A stretch of DNA of 22,807 bases from Hypsibius dujardini (Eukaryota; Tardigrada; Eutardigrada; Parachela; Hypsibiidae): assembly GCA_001579985.1 (NCBI GenBank), contig LRSR01011219.1, positions 1-22,807 on the forward strand, read 5' to 3'. Position 1 is the stretch's first letter, and the number at the start of each line of letters is the position of its first letter. Shown one piece after another: positions 1 through 9,198 of the stretch. The notes beneath the pieces were generated by a model that made no database searches, was not told the DNA's origin, and worked only from the letters and a program-made list of their open reading frames with translations. A program made the translations under genes and the position numbers.

Positions 1-506
1 ATACTAAAATATTGTAGCAGTAGAAGTATACTTCTATCTGATGGTTTAATTCATTAAAGCAACTTATATTTGGCCAGTTCTCTAGTAGAAATTGATTGTT
101 CATTGGTCGCCCTGTTTGCGAACATCTTGCGCGGTTGGGAGTTACAGACAATTTAATAAAGTACTAGAGAGAAATGCAAAGGAATTTTTAATGACGCTGT
201 GGAATACATGTGGAGCGACGGCATAAACAGCGCTATCGAGATTTAAATTGCCGGATTTAGATATCGATATGTCCGCACATATTGTACACCCGTTTGTACA
301 TTACATCATTTTAATATAGTTCAATATGTCGTTCCAACTGCACTTATATTATGGTCTGTAAGTATTAGCATTTTACCGAGGTTGTACTGTTGAAAGTTGA
401 ACGAAACCGATCTTTTATAAACTCTTTCTGAAATACCTTTTCATTTTTTAAAGACACTTTCAGTTATTAAATTTCTAAAACCTACTTTTTGCACTGTAGA
501 TTGATC

Positions 507-953
507 ATGGACTACTTGGTGGATCCCAGTAGCGAGGTGGAGTTAAGTCTGGTTGACTACTTCTGGCCTTACCCTGCCCGGCAACGTGAATGGGTGGCCC
601 AAAACGCGCCGCAAAAGTTTCACGAGGCTCTCGCTTCACGACGACTTCGCAGTGTGACGGGAATAATTGGCTGGACGGCACTTCGTACGATCGAGGACCT
701 ACGGACTGCCGATTACGTGACCAAGAAGACCGGGTTGTTGCGGATCCTGGCAGCAGGCATCCTCTAGGAAGCCCACCGCGGTCGGCTAATTCTGCAGGAG
801 GAGCCGTCGTTTGCCTTTGGGATTGTGAAGGTGGCCTACAGTCGTCAATGCCACAACTGCCTGGAATGTCCTACCAAACTGACCGCGAAGGGTCTCCACT
901 TCCACTCCTCAATGAGAATCGGTCACCGCTGCTTTTCTTTGTTCGAGTTGTGA
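507..953 (+). pseudogene. Broken SET-MYND (SMYD-like) gene fragment, copy 1
   Basis: One frame runs from the ATG at 507 to a TGA at 951 and is interrupted by a TAG at 765-767. After the stop it reads RGRLILQEEPSFAFGIVK and then QCHNCLECP. This resembles the start of SMYD proteins: a short SET-N segment with a G-x-L-I-L-x-E-x-P motif followed by the first cysteines of a MYND finger. The rest of the MYND finger and the catalytic SET core are missing. The first 85 codons (MDYLVDPSSEVEL..) are shared with the copy at 8183-8421; comparing the two shows small indels that shift the frame, for example around 600-680. A splice-acceptor-like tract ends at about 499. The SMYD assignment is inference from short motifs; that the fragment is broken is seen directly. 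Confidence 0.45.
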
Positions 954-999
954 TCTTTCTTAATAATCCAAGACTCTATTTCTAGAATGACCGGTGCTT

Positions 1000-1788
1000 C
1001 GACACGGATGGGCTGCGTCCCAGAGCAACGTCTTTTCCATACTGATCGTGTATATACTACCCATCTAAACTGATACATTACGTAATTTGTGCCGCCAAAG
1101 CATTCGTGTCATGTGACTGTAATTGTCCAAGGGGACCCATTCCGCTTCATTCCCATTGTAAATAGAGCGTCCGTCGGGACACCAACCAACGTCTGAGTCC
1201 TCCACCGGCGTACCTGTAGAGCCAACAAGCGAATTTCGACTCCCTGGGTCATGGGGGATGCCCCATGACCCAGGGAGTCGAAATTCGCTTGTGCATCTCG
1301 TACATAAAGTGATGTTTATTTTTCATTTGACCGAGTGGTCCCGATAGAGGCACGTTACTCCGACGATGTCTTCATGACTCTATTAGTACAAGTGCCGGTC
1401 ATTGTTTTCCTTCGGATTTGGCTCTTCCTTTGCTATATTACAGAAGTAGTTTCATTTATAAGATTCCTCTATGTTGGTATTTCTGCAACCCATCGCTGAC
1501 AGACAATAGAAGCACACTGTAGCCAGCCGTGTTGTATTATTCTGTCTTAACGTTAATAAAATCGAATATTCTATTCCTTATTATTTTATATTAATTCTAT
1601 TTTTTCGAAATATGTAAAAAAATTGATATTGCTAAGAAAATACGTTGTCAGGACCGTTTTGCTGATGAAAATATCTGCAATATCAGTGATAAATTGGCCT
1701 GATTATAGTGCTATTGGTCTCCGCGATTCTAAGTGGTACTCTTCGGTATATACGGGAATACTGATCGAGTCCCGGCGTCGGAGCCGTC
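1000..1788 (+). promoter_or_regulatory. Conserved 5' flank of receptor 1 (candidate promoter region)
   Basis: No convincing coding exon is seen here. The stretch aligns with 8420-9198 and 12531-13211, upstream of the other two receptors. A block just before the start codon (cggtatatacgggaatactg to gagccgtcATGG) is well kept in all three. Conservation after duplication may simply reflect recent age, so the regulatory role is inference. Confidence 0.35.
1225..1292. repeat. Perfect 32-bp palindrome with 4-nt loop
   Basis: Positions 1225-1256 are the exact reverse complement of 1261-1292, separated by gatg. Only the right arm is present at the equivalent place in the other two receptor units (about 8665-8690 and 12735-12765). 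The left arm is therefore a new inverted copy specific to unit 1. Confidence 0.95.
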
Positions 1789-2909
1789 ATGGCAAATCAG
1801 ATTGCGAAAACTCAGACATTTATCCTTACCCTTCTCGGATTTCAACCATCCCTCCCCAACTTAGCCTCTTTAAAAAAAGGCAACATCCTCACCGAGTGGG
1901 CTCGCAAAACGGTCGGGCTGGCCATTCTATGCGGTAGTCTAACCTGTATCCTCGTGGCGGCCGCTCAAGCGACCATCTTGATTCTCATGCTGCACGGCAA
2001 CCAGTCGTTGCTGATCCTTCTCTTTTCCCAGTCTCCCTGCTTCTTCACAGCAATCCGGCCTTTTTACGTGCTGGCACTGGCATTCCACCGAAAACGGCCT
2101 CAATTCCAGCGACTCCGCAGTGCAGCGGAAAAGTTCATTCAGGCGGTACAGCATTGTCGCAACAATGAATCCGATGGCCGAACAATTTCAGCCGGTCATC
2201 GTAAGGCATCTCTATGTTGGTTCGTCATAACGGCCACATGGATTGTCATTTGGTACGTCTGGTATCGGAAAATTCATTACGAATGGTGGCACATCGACCA
2301 TCGGCCAGCGTCTTCCAATATCACGTCGCCATATTGGACGGAGAATTCGCTGCAACCGCTGCCGGTTTATCTCGCGATCTGGCAGTTGGTCATTCTCGAG
2401 TTCGTTTTCACCGTCTGCCCGTACATCCTCTCGCAACAGGTGCTGGGCGTCCTCATTCTCCACGCAGCGCTCCTCAAAATCGGTTTGAAACAAGTCAACA
2501 TGCAAATTGAAGAAACAATTGAAAATTACGAACATTACTCTATGCGGGACCTGGAAACGCGGCTGCAACACTGGAAGAGGGCGGTCGCGATATCGCGCGA
2601 CTTGTGTGGCGAGCTGAACGGGTATTTTAATTGGATCGTCCTCGGAATTTACGGGTCGGACTTTATGACGGTCTTCGGATTCGGGACAAATATTGCGATG
2701 GTGCCCACGCCGCGATTCGAATATTACGCTTATTACGGTGTTTGTTGGTTATTATTCGGCTCGAATATATTTGTTGCATTGACGCCGCTAGTGTTTGCCC
2801 ATGAACAGGTAAGTACATATATATAACGCCGTGTCCATCTCGAATAGAATCAGTCGGTCCGTTTGACATTCACTAAATTTATGCAAAAGATACAGGCAGA
2901 CAGACAGAC

Positions 2910-2968
<59 letters not shown>

Positions 2969-3603
2969 GTTAAACAGGTAGGCAGACAGACACACATACA
3001 GATATATTTTCATGTCGTCCATGAGGAGTGCGTAATAGTAGAAGTCGCGAGACGAGCACTATTTTTCACTTTAATTACTATTACTACTACGACCTACAAA
3101 TGACCTTTTTCGAATGATGACCTTGTGTGACCATAGAGTGTCCGTGTCAGTGCAAACATTCAAGGGCTCAACGATCTGGTCGAGTCCGATGCTATGGCAA
3201 ATAACAGTCAAACCACTAAGGAGGTAGGCATGATTCAAAATCGCTGAACTTTTTACGGCACATGTGTGTACTTGTTTCTTGCTCTAGGGATTCATAAAAG
3301 CCGTCGAGGCATTGGTTCGTCTGGAGACGAGCAATCGCGCATATGCATGTCTCTTCCACGGGGGCGACTTACTTTACGTCACACGGGCATCGTTGACTGG
3401 TGTAGGCAGATTACATTTTTATCTTATTTGCAGTTTAATAGAGGAATAAACTGCATAATCTCACGACCGTTTGACCGATTCTTTCTCCGTAGACCTGCAC
3501 ATTAATTCTATCGCTGCTGATCGTTGCTAACGAATTGCTTACGCAAAGCCGGGACAGCAGCACCGTTAGTGAATCCTGCAAAGCAAATCAAACGACTGGT
3601 TAA
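1789..3603 (+). CDS. Gustatory-receptor-like 7TM protein, copy 1 (4 exons, 443 aa)
   Basis: Exons at 1789-2808, 3137-3223, 3288-3401 and 3493-3603 join in phase 0 to give 340+29+38+36 residues. Donors are CAG/gtaagt, GAG/gtaggc and GGT/gtaggc; acceptors are ccatag, gctctag and tccgtag. Hydrophobic segments lie near residues 41-67, 73-99, 141-159, 190-216, 280-302, 311-336 and 403-423, giving seven membrane passes. The loop after the third carries an N-glycosylation sequon (N177-I-T). Three phase-0 introns near the C terminus, the last just before TM7, match the known ancestral layout of arthropod gustatory receptors, which act as ligand-gated channels in chemosensory membranes. The TM7 TYhhhhhQF signature is not intact (TCTLILSLL instead), so the family call rests on length, topology and intron pattern. 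The start follows gagccgtc and is shared by all copies. Another 7tm_7-like family remains possible. Confidence 0.75.
2892..2995 (+). repeat. CAGA microsatellite in intron 1 of receptor 1
   Basis: An interrupted (CAGA)n tract sits in intron 1. The same tract, with different lengths, occupies the same intron position in receptors 2 and 3. Open frames that cross it (VCLSVCLSV-type repeats) are artefacts. Confidence 0.95.
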
Positions 3604-3949
3604 CTTTCCTTTCCCGATCAAGCCAAATATGATACCACAAGAAAGAGAAAACGTTATATTTTAATTATGAACTTTTGCTTGTCAAATTTCTTAAAAGAAG
3701 CAATAGTTTTCTTTTGCTTTCCATCTTTTTTGTAAGAAATTCTTGGGCTTTGATCAAACGCTTTTCAAGGATAACCCGAACGGGTTTTTTTATCCATTTC
3801 TTTCCAGCAGAGGTAATCAGTCGCGTTTCTTTCGCTTTTTGCGTTTTTGAGGCATAGAGCCGTTAAGTCGTTGATGTATAGTAACCGCGATGTCGTATCT
3901 GACAATAGACTAATCTTTCCGTCCGTCCGTTTTTCCGTCCCATCCGTTC

Positions 3950-4562
3950 CGTAAGCCCGAGACGCGGCCATCACCACGCTATCGTAGGGGATGAGTACAC
4001 GCAGCATCTGATCTGCAGCATTTCTACATGCAAGTACCGTCATCTGGTTACGGTCATCTCCGTCGAAAAATGAAATGGCGTTCATTTCTTTCGGTGCATA
4101 AACTTTGGTGTACCAACCAAGTGCAAATCCGCTCTTGTCGAAATTCCCGAAGCTGTTCGAGTTCTCGAGATGTTCTTCCGCTTTGAGCTTCGCCATGAGA
4201 GCGATGTACTGCAAACGCAGCTCACCCGTTCATTGCCTCGCTTTTTCTGGTTGTCAGTCTGGTTAATTCGCTCAGATAGTGTGGGATGTCACTGCTGGAA
4301 GGCTTCGTACCAACAGTTGCCTAAAGTTCTCCCAGACAGATTCTTTTCCTTGCAAGACAAATTGAGGACGACTCTTCTCAGGTGATACCCGGATAACGGC
4401 ACACCGAGCTCGGTACAATTCTATAGTAGATCGCAAATTGCAAGCTTCTCTTTCGGTGTGAACTTGGTCGGTCTTTCTCGTAGCCCAATTTCTCGATCAT
4501 TCAAATGCCGTTGAAGAATTGTCTGTGACGCACGAAAATCACAAGCCGCCTTCCAAACAGTT
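3950..4562 (-). pseudogene. Decayed pogo/Tigger-like transposase (DDE) remnant
   Basis: Reading the minus strand from 4562, one frame gives an HTH-like start (TVWKAACDFRASQTILQRHL), then TKFTPKEKLAICDLL, a TAG stop (4421-4423), a CENP-B/Tc5-type HTH stretch (GNCWYEAFQQ, TGA stop at 4289-4291, then HPTLSERI). After a frameshift near 4220 a second frame gives NFDKSGFALGWYTKVYAPKE and RNQMTVLACRNAADQMLR. In pogo/Tigger and jerky-like transposases this is where the first catalytic Asp lies (D-E-[ST]-G-F; here D-K-S-G-F), followed by the T-V-L-x-C-x-N-A-x-G strand. The remaining catalytic acids are absent and two stops plus a frameshift break the gene. It lies between receptor units 1 and 2. No terminal repeats could be assigned. 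Confidence 0.7.
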
Positions 4563-4674
4563 ATTCCCCCTTTCCTCTACTACATATATATGAACACATA
4601 AACACTGAGCCAAGATGAAGCACGCACAAACAGCAATAAAGTAGAAATTTAAAAAATCCGGTGTAATGGGCATC

Positions 4675-4995
4675 TGCGAAACCGAATCTGCACACATACA
4701 ATCAGTCGGTTGATTCTATTACAAATAAGCCGGTGTGAGGTTTCTTATTGCAAGTGGCGTCCCTGCAGCCTGAAGAATTTTTTGCAGCAACAGTTTTCTA
4801 AGCGCTCGCATTTTTATTCCACATGACATTCTTGTCACAATTAAACTAAGCCATTATTTTCTGCAATGTTTTGAAAGTCCGAAAGGAGGGTTTACTCTCC
4901 GTACACTTAGATCGGTTTATCCATGAGCGATCCGATTTATCGACCAAGTGGAGGGTGAGCCGAAGTACAGACTTGACCTCATGCTATCGAGTGGA
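4675..4995. mobile_element. Dispersed non-coding repeat, copy A
   Basis: About 300 bp align with 11630-11908 in the same orientation (shared words include cggttgattct, ttgcaagtggcg, ccctgcagcctgaa, gaaaggaggg and gtggagggtgag). The last 70 bp also match the arms of the foldback element at 20273-20514. No coding capacity is seen, so this looks like a non-autonomous transposable element. Confidence 0.7.
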
Positions 4996-5075
4996 AGAAG
5001 CAAGAAAGCCAGTCGTACCTAGTGTCTACTAGCATAGTACTCGTACTGTTAGTAATCTAGTACAAGTGTACGCTT

Positions 5076-5187
5076 GTGGCAAAAAGCTTACACTAATCAA
5101 CTTAACCTGTGTAACTCGTACAATTTATAGCTGTTTACATATGCCGAGTTAAGTTGTATAACTCGGTTAGTGCAAACTTTTTGCCAC
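5076..5187. mobile_element. Small MITE-like inverted repeat (112 bp)
   Basis: The left end gtggcaaaaagcttacactaa and the right end ttagtgcaaactttttgccac are inverse complements with two mismatches over 21 bp. The interior also has partly complementary cttaac/gttaag words. No coding capacity. The target-site duplication is not clear. Confidence 0.75.
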
Positions 5188-5433
5188 GTGTGTAGCAGTT
5201 TCTCGTCTTGTGCTGCCTATCGGATTATTTATGTTTATTTATCGACATTACTGCGGAATAGAGCCGGTAAGTCTATGGCGGAAATTTTTTCTCACTTCTT
5301 TCAGCCTCATCCGAAAATGCAATTATCATTAACACATCATATCCCTGAAATTTTGATAAATCCGGATGTCGAAACGAATTTAAATGAAATGAAGATGTAG
5401 AAAGCGCTTGATTATAGTCAACGACAAGATTGA

Positions 5434-5585
5434 GTACTGTATTTTCGCGTTAGACAGGGACAGTCGTACTGGAGTGGAACGTGTGCACGGCTTGTGTGCA
5501 CCGTACACACAGCATAAACGCCGCGTGGCCGATTAAACGTTCCACAGCTCGTACGCTCTCCCTGTCTAACGCGAAAATACAGTAC
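5434..5585. mobile_element. Foldback inverted repeat (152 bp)
   Basis: Positions 5434-5460 (gtactgtattttcgcgttag..) and 5559-5585 are perfect 27-bp inverse complements. Inner arms around tggaacgt/acgttcca extend the pairing with small indels. The loop contains gtgcac-rich short repeats. This is likely a non-autonomous DNA element or a hairpin-forming sequence. Confidence 0.85.
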
Positions 5586-5605
5586 ACTGGAGGATCCGGG
5601 GATCC

Positions 5606-5690
5606 GGGCAAAAGGGGCGGGGCTGGGGGTGGTTTTCAAACAATCAAACAATCAACCGAATGATCAAATTTTGCTCCGCCCCTTTTGCCC
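5606..5690. repeat. GC-rich 18-bp inverted repeat
   Basis: gggcaaaaggggcggggc (5606-5623) pairs with gctccgccccttttgccc (5673-5690) with one mismatch. It lies 20 bp after the preceding foldback and may be a second element or part of a compound one. Confidence 0.75.
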
Positions 5691-6440
5691 ATACCAGGAC
5701 CCTTCCGTCCACTCAATTTTGTCCTTGATTCTAATTCTTAGGATCGAAAAATTATTATTTTGCGCAACATTTTTTCTAAAGGATTGCGCAAATGTTTTTT
5801 TTAATATCTTCCTTTTAGTACGACGCAATATATGCTTTTCGGGATTTTTTAATTTTTCTTTGGGTATTTTCAGCAGATAAGGACTCTTATTTCCATTTGG
5901 AACAACAGGGAATCTTCCAGAGAAATCTACTGTAGAAACCTGATAACGCTCGATTAAACAGAACACACGTAAAGAAAAGCCTGGGCTTGATTGCTTCGAA
6001 TGTCGGGACACAAGACTTCAGCCTGTTGATTATTAGGTAATGGAGGTGGGTGTTATTTTCTGCACCGGCCGGTGAAAAGAATTGAGCGCGTTCCCCTAAA
6101 GTTATCGGGTTTTTGCAGTACCTTCGGAATTTGCAGAAAGTTTGTTTCATTTGCTGATCCCGGATATTCCGACAAATGCTATCTGTGCTTTGAGCATACA
6201 ACAGGTCCCGCAACCTGTAGGACGGGAACTGGAGGCGACGGATTTTAAATGGGTGCCGCGGGAGGATTTGAAGGCTCTCTTCAGGGTATGCGATTTGAAA
6301 ACTCGCTAGAAACTGCGGCAGTATGTACTCAGGAGGCAAAATATACGTCCCTGTAATTTTTTTTACAAATTCGACATAAAATCTGCCTTTTTTTTGTCTG
6401 TCTGACTGTCAATCTGCCAATCTATTTGTCTGTCTGACCA
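5691..6440. other. Spacer with no recognised gene
   Basis: AT-rich in the first half. A 150-codon minus-strand frame (5887-6339) has no recognisable motif, and frames of that length are expected by chance in a window this size. The region ends in TCTG-rich sequence leading into the minisatellite. Confidence 0.4.
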
Positions 6441-6551
6441 GTACTAGTCTGTGTCTGACTAGTACTAGTCTGTGTCTGATCAGTACTAGTCTGTGTCTGA
6501 TCAGTACGAGTCTATGTCTGACTAGTACTAGTCTGTGTCTGACTAGTACTA
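6441..6551 (+). repeat. 21-bp minisatellite, five copies
   Basis: Units of 21 bp (gtactagtctgtgtctgacta with tca/cta variants at the end and one cga/cta change) start at 6441, 6462, 6483, 6504 and 6525, with a partial sixth. Two of the four junctions between full units read ctagtactag, which is self-complementary. Confidence 0.95.
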
Positions 6552-6689
6552 TATACGGATGTATTGCTCACAAGCCTTACAGTGTTGCCTGAAACAGTTT
6601 CTGACCAGTTGTGCATATCGGTATGTTCGTAAAGTAAGCACCTCAGCCTGCCGCGCATGATTACTCTTCATTAGTTTCCACATTCCAGG

Positions 6690-7130
6690 ATTTCAAAGAG
6701 CTGGAAGTACCTCGTGAGTCAACCGGAAGTCAACGAGATCCAATGGATCAACCCGAGGTGCCTCCTGAAAATGCCGGTCGATCAGAAGAACGCCCACCGC
6801 TGTGGCTGCCTGCGACCTCATTCCCACTTCATGGCCGGCCACCTGTATCCGTTCTGGCAACATGACGCCTCCTTACCGTATCAACGCGGCGGCCTGATGG
6901 GTCCGCACGTCCGCACCGTCGTGTACCAGCACAAGCCGGGCCGTCCCAACGCCGACGACCGGTGGGCCCTCCACTTGCGACGCCATCGCCGTGTAGTGCA
7001 ACGACCTTCGACACCTTATCCTCCAAGGGCTCAACTTCCACACCTTCGACAACTCAGTCGGTGCGATGGCGAAGACCCGATCAGTGGACCGTCCTCCCGT
7101 TATTGAAGACGCTCATCGTCTATCAATTCG
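6690..7130 (+). pseudogene. GC-rich coding-like remnant, frame uncertain
   Basis: An acceptor-like tract (cattccag) at about 6690 is followed by about 430 bp of GC-rich, codon-like sequence unlike its AT-rich surroundings. One frame is open from 6714 to 7106; a second shows plausible protein near its end (LQGLNFHTFDNSVGAMAKTR) after a TAG. The best coding signal seems to change frame near 6960, which suggests a frameshifted relic. I do not recognise the family. It lies immediately before unit 2; the matching stretch before unit 1 would be outside the window. Confidence 0.3.
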
Positions 7131-7299
7131 TATATTGTACGTTTAACTTGAAATAACGAACAACTGAAGTTTAAAAAAATACTGAAATATTTTAGCAGTA
7201 GAAGTATTTTTTTTGTCTGATTGTTTAATTTTTTAAAGTAGCTGATATTTGGCCAGTTTGTCCGATTCTCTAGTAGAAATCGATTGATCAATTTTTTCT

Positions 7300-7720
7300 A
7301 TGATTGATCTCGTCCGTTCGGGTTACGATAGAGGTGTGGGATTCTGCTAGAAAATACCGCGTCACTTCTGAGCAGTGTTCTTTCGACCAGGCGTGGAAGA
7401 TGATGCCGGTTAATTACTATTAAAGCTAAAATTAAACCGATCATTGTTTTGCAAATTGGTCCGTGCAGCACGAGCCGGAAAAATATATTGAACAATTTGT
7501 TTGTTAATCATTCGGCACTTGTTTTTCCGTTGCGCCACTTTACCCGTTTTGTGCATGGACCGACTACCGGCAAATAATAGCGTACTAATGTGTACTAGTG
7601 TAGTGTGTATGCTCTGAGGTACTGAGGTACCTAACTTTTTTAGTAAATGTCTTAAACTTTTGGACAATGGGTCGCCCAGTTTACCAAAACAGATCAAGCA
7701 GTGTCGGAATGAAAATCAGA
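7300..7720. other. Unit-2-specific spacer without recognised gene
   Basis: The stretch has no counterpart in unit 1, where the flanking blocks are almost adjacent (about 115-130). It holds only short frames and no motif I recognise. It may be inserted sequence in unit 2 or sequence deleted from unit 1. Confidence 0.4.
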
Positions 7721-7830
7721 CTGACAGACAGACAAACAGACAAATAGACAGACAGGCCGGTAGGCAGACAGACAGACCGACAGACCGACAGACCGACAGA
7801 CCGACAGACAGACAGACAGACAGACAGACC

Positions 7831-7861
<31 letters not shown>

Positions 7862-7930
7862 TGACAGACAGACAGACAGACAGACAGACAGATGAACAGA
7901 CAGATGGAGAAACGGAGAGACGGAGAGAAT
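7721..7930 (+). repeat. Long CAGA/CAGAC microsatellite
   Basis: About 210 bp of gacagacagaca with cgaccgacag variants. It is the longest of the tetranucleotide tracts in the window. All six frames across it are open to some extent and encode only TDRQTDRQ or VCLSVCLS repeats. Confidence 0.95.
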
Positions 7931-8182
7931 GACTAGCGAATGCATAGCGGGGCAGATTGGGGAAAAGCTGAGCTCTTGCGCGGTTGGGGGTTACAGAAAA
8001 TCTAAAAAAGTACTGCAGAGACATGCAAAAGAAGTTTTGATTACGCTGTTGAGATTTAAATTGCCGGATTTAGATATCGAATGTCCGCACATATTGTACA
8101 CCCGTTTGCACAGTTTCTTTTTTTAAAGCCACTTTCACATAAACAAATTTCTAAAACCTACTCTTTGCACTGTAGATTGATC

Positions 8183-8421
8183 ATGGATTACTCGGCAGAT
8201 CTCAGTAGCGAGGCGGGCGTCAATCTGGCTGACCACTTCTGGCCGAATGGGTGGCCCAACACCCGCCGCTGCTGCCGCAGACATTTCACGAGGCCCTGGC
8301 GACGACGACCCCGCAGTGTAACGGGGACAATTGGAATCCGTTGTCACGGCTGGACGGCACTTTCTACGAGGACCTACGGACTGCCGATTACGTGGTCATG
8401 AAGACCGGAATTGTCCCATAG
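8183..8421 (+). pseudogene. Broken SET-MYND-like gene fragment, copy 2
   Basis: Duplicate of the 5' part of the fragment at 507-953. The ATG at 8183 opens MDYSADLSSEAGVNLADHFW. A deletion in the FWP.. region then shifts the frame relative to copy 1, and the better-preserved later frame reads FHEALATTTPQCNGDNWNPL and EDLRTADYVVMKTG before a TAG at 8419-8421. The MYND-like part seen in copy 1 is missing; the sequence jumps directly to the block equivalent to 1025. The frame breaks are visible directly; the family is inferred from copy 1. Confidence 0.45.
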
Positions 8422-9198
8422 CGACGTCTTTTTCCATACTGATCGTGTATATACTACCCTTCTATAATGTTGTATGACGTGATTTTTGCCGCCAAAGCGT
8501 TCGTGTCATGCGACTGCAATTGCACAAGGGGACCCGTTCCGCTTAATTCCCAGTGTGAATAGTGCGTCAGCAGTGCGTTCCGTCGGGACACCAACCAACG
8601 TCTGGCTCCTCCACCGGCGTACCTGCAGAGCCAACAATTTGAACTCTGACCTATCATTCCTCATGAACTGGGGAGTTGAAGTTCGCTTAGGCATCTCTTT
8701 GATGGAGTGATGTTTAGTCTGCATTTGACTGAGTGGTCCCGATAGAGGCAGCTTACTCCGACGTCCTTAGACTATTAGTACTAGTGCAGGTCATTGTTTT
8801 CCTCGAAATGTGGCTCTACATGTGGGATAATACAGAAGTAAAGTTTCATTTATAATTCCAATTTTTATAGCACAAAATTCCTCTATGCTGGTATTCCTGC
8901 GACCGGTCGCTGACAAAAAGTAGAGGCACTGTAACCAGCCCTATTTTAGCAGTCCATCTTGACGTTAATTCCATTTGACATTTGACAACTCGATTTAACT
9001 TTTTTTGATATATGTTAAAAAAACTGATGTTGCTGATAAAATACGTTGTCAGGACTTTTGTGCAAATAGATTGGTCTAACAATCATTTCTGATTGGTCTA
9101 ACATTGATAACATTGGTTTCCGCGATTGTAAGAGGTACTCTTCGATATACACAGGAATACTGATTGAGTTCTGGCGGAGTCCCGGCGTCAGAAACGTC

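Larger units (their letters stand above)
1..3660 (+). repeat. Tandem duplication unit 1 (receptor unit)
   Basis: Positions 1-120 align with about 7177-7290, 130-300 with 7975-8110, 480-760 with 8155-8400, and 1020-3660 with 8420-11010. The unit holds a broken SET-MYND-like fragment and one intact receptor gene. Similarity covers introns and flanks as well as exons, so the copies arose by DNA duplication and not by retroposition. The left edge may lie outside the window. Confidence 0.85.

Noticed and set aside
2212-2571. 119-codon minus-strand frame conserved inside receptor exon 1 of all three copies
   Set aside because: It recurs because the sense strand is conserved; its composition is that of an antisense shadow.
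3266-3505. Plus-strand frame MYLFLALGIHKSRRG.. repeated in all units
   Set aside because: It is out of frame with the spliced receptor; exon 3 read in phase from the upstream exon gives the conserved receptor sequence instead.
5887-6339. 150-codon minus-strand frame with an ATG
   Set aside because: No motif or splice context was recognised, and one or two frames this long are expected by chance in a window of this size.
6441-6551. CRISPR-like array
   Set aside because: Units are contiguous without unique spacers and the DNA is eukaryotic; it is a minisatellite.
7694-8024. Long open frames rich in VCLSVCLSV or TDRQTDRQ over CAGA tracts
   Set aside because: They are translations of a tetranucleotide repeat, open in several frames at once, with no other coding signal.
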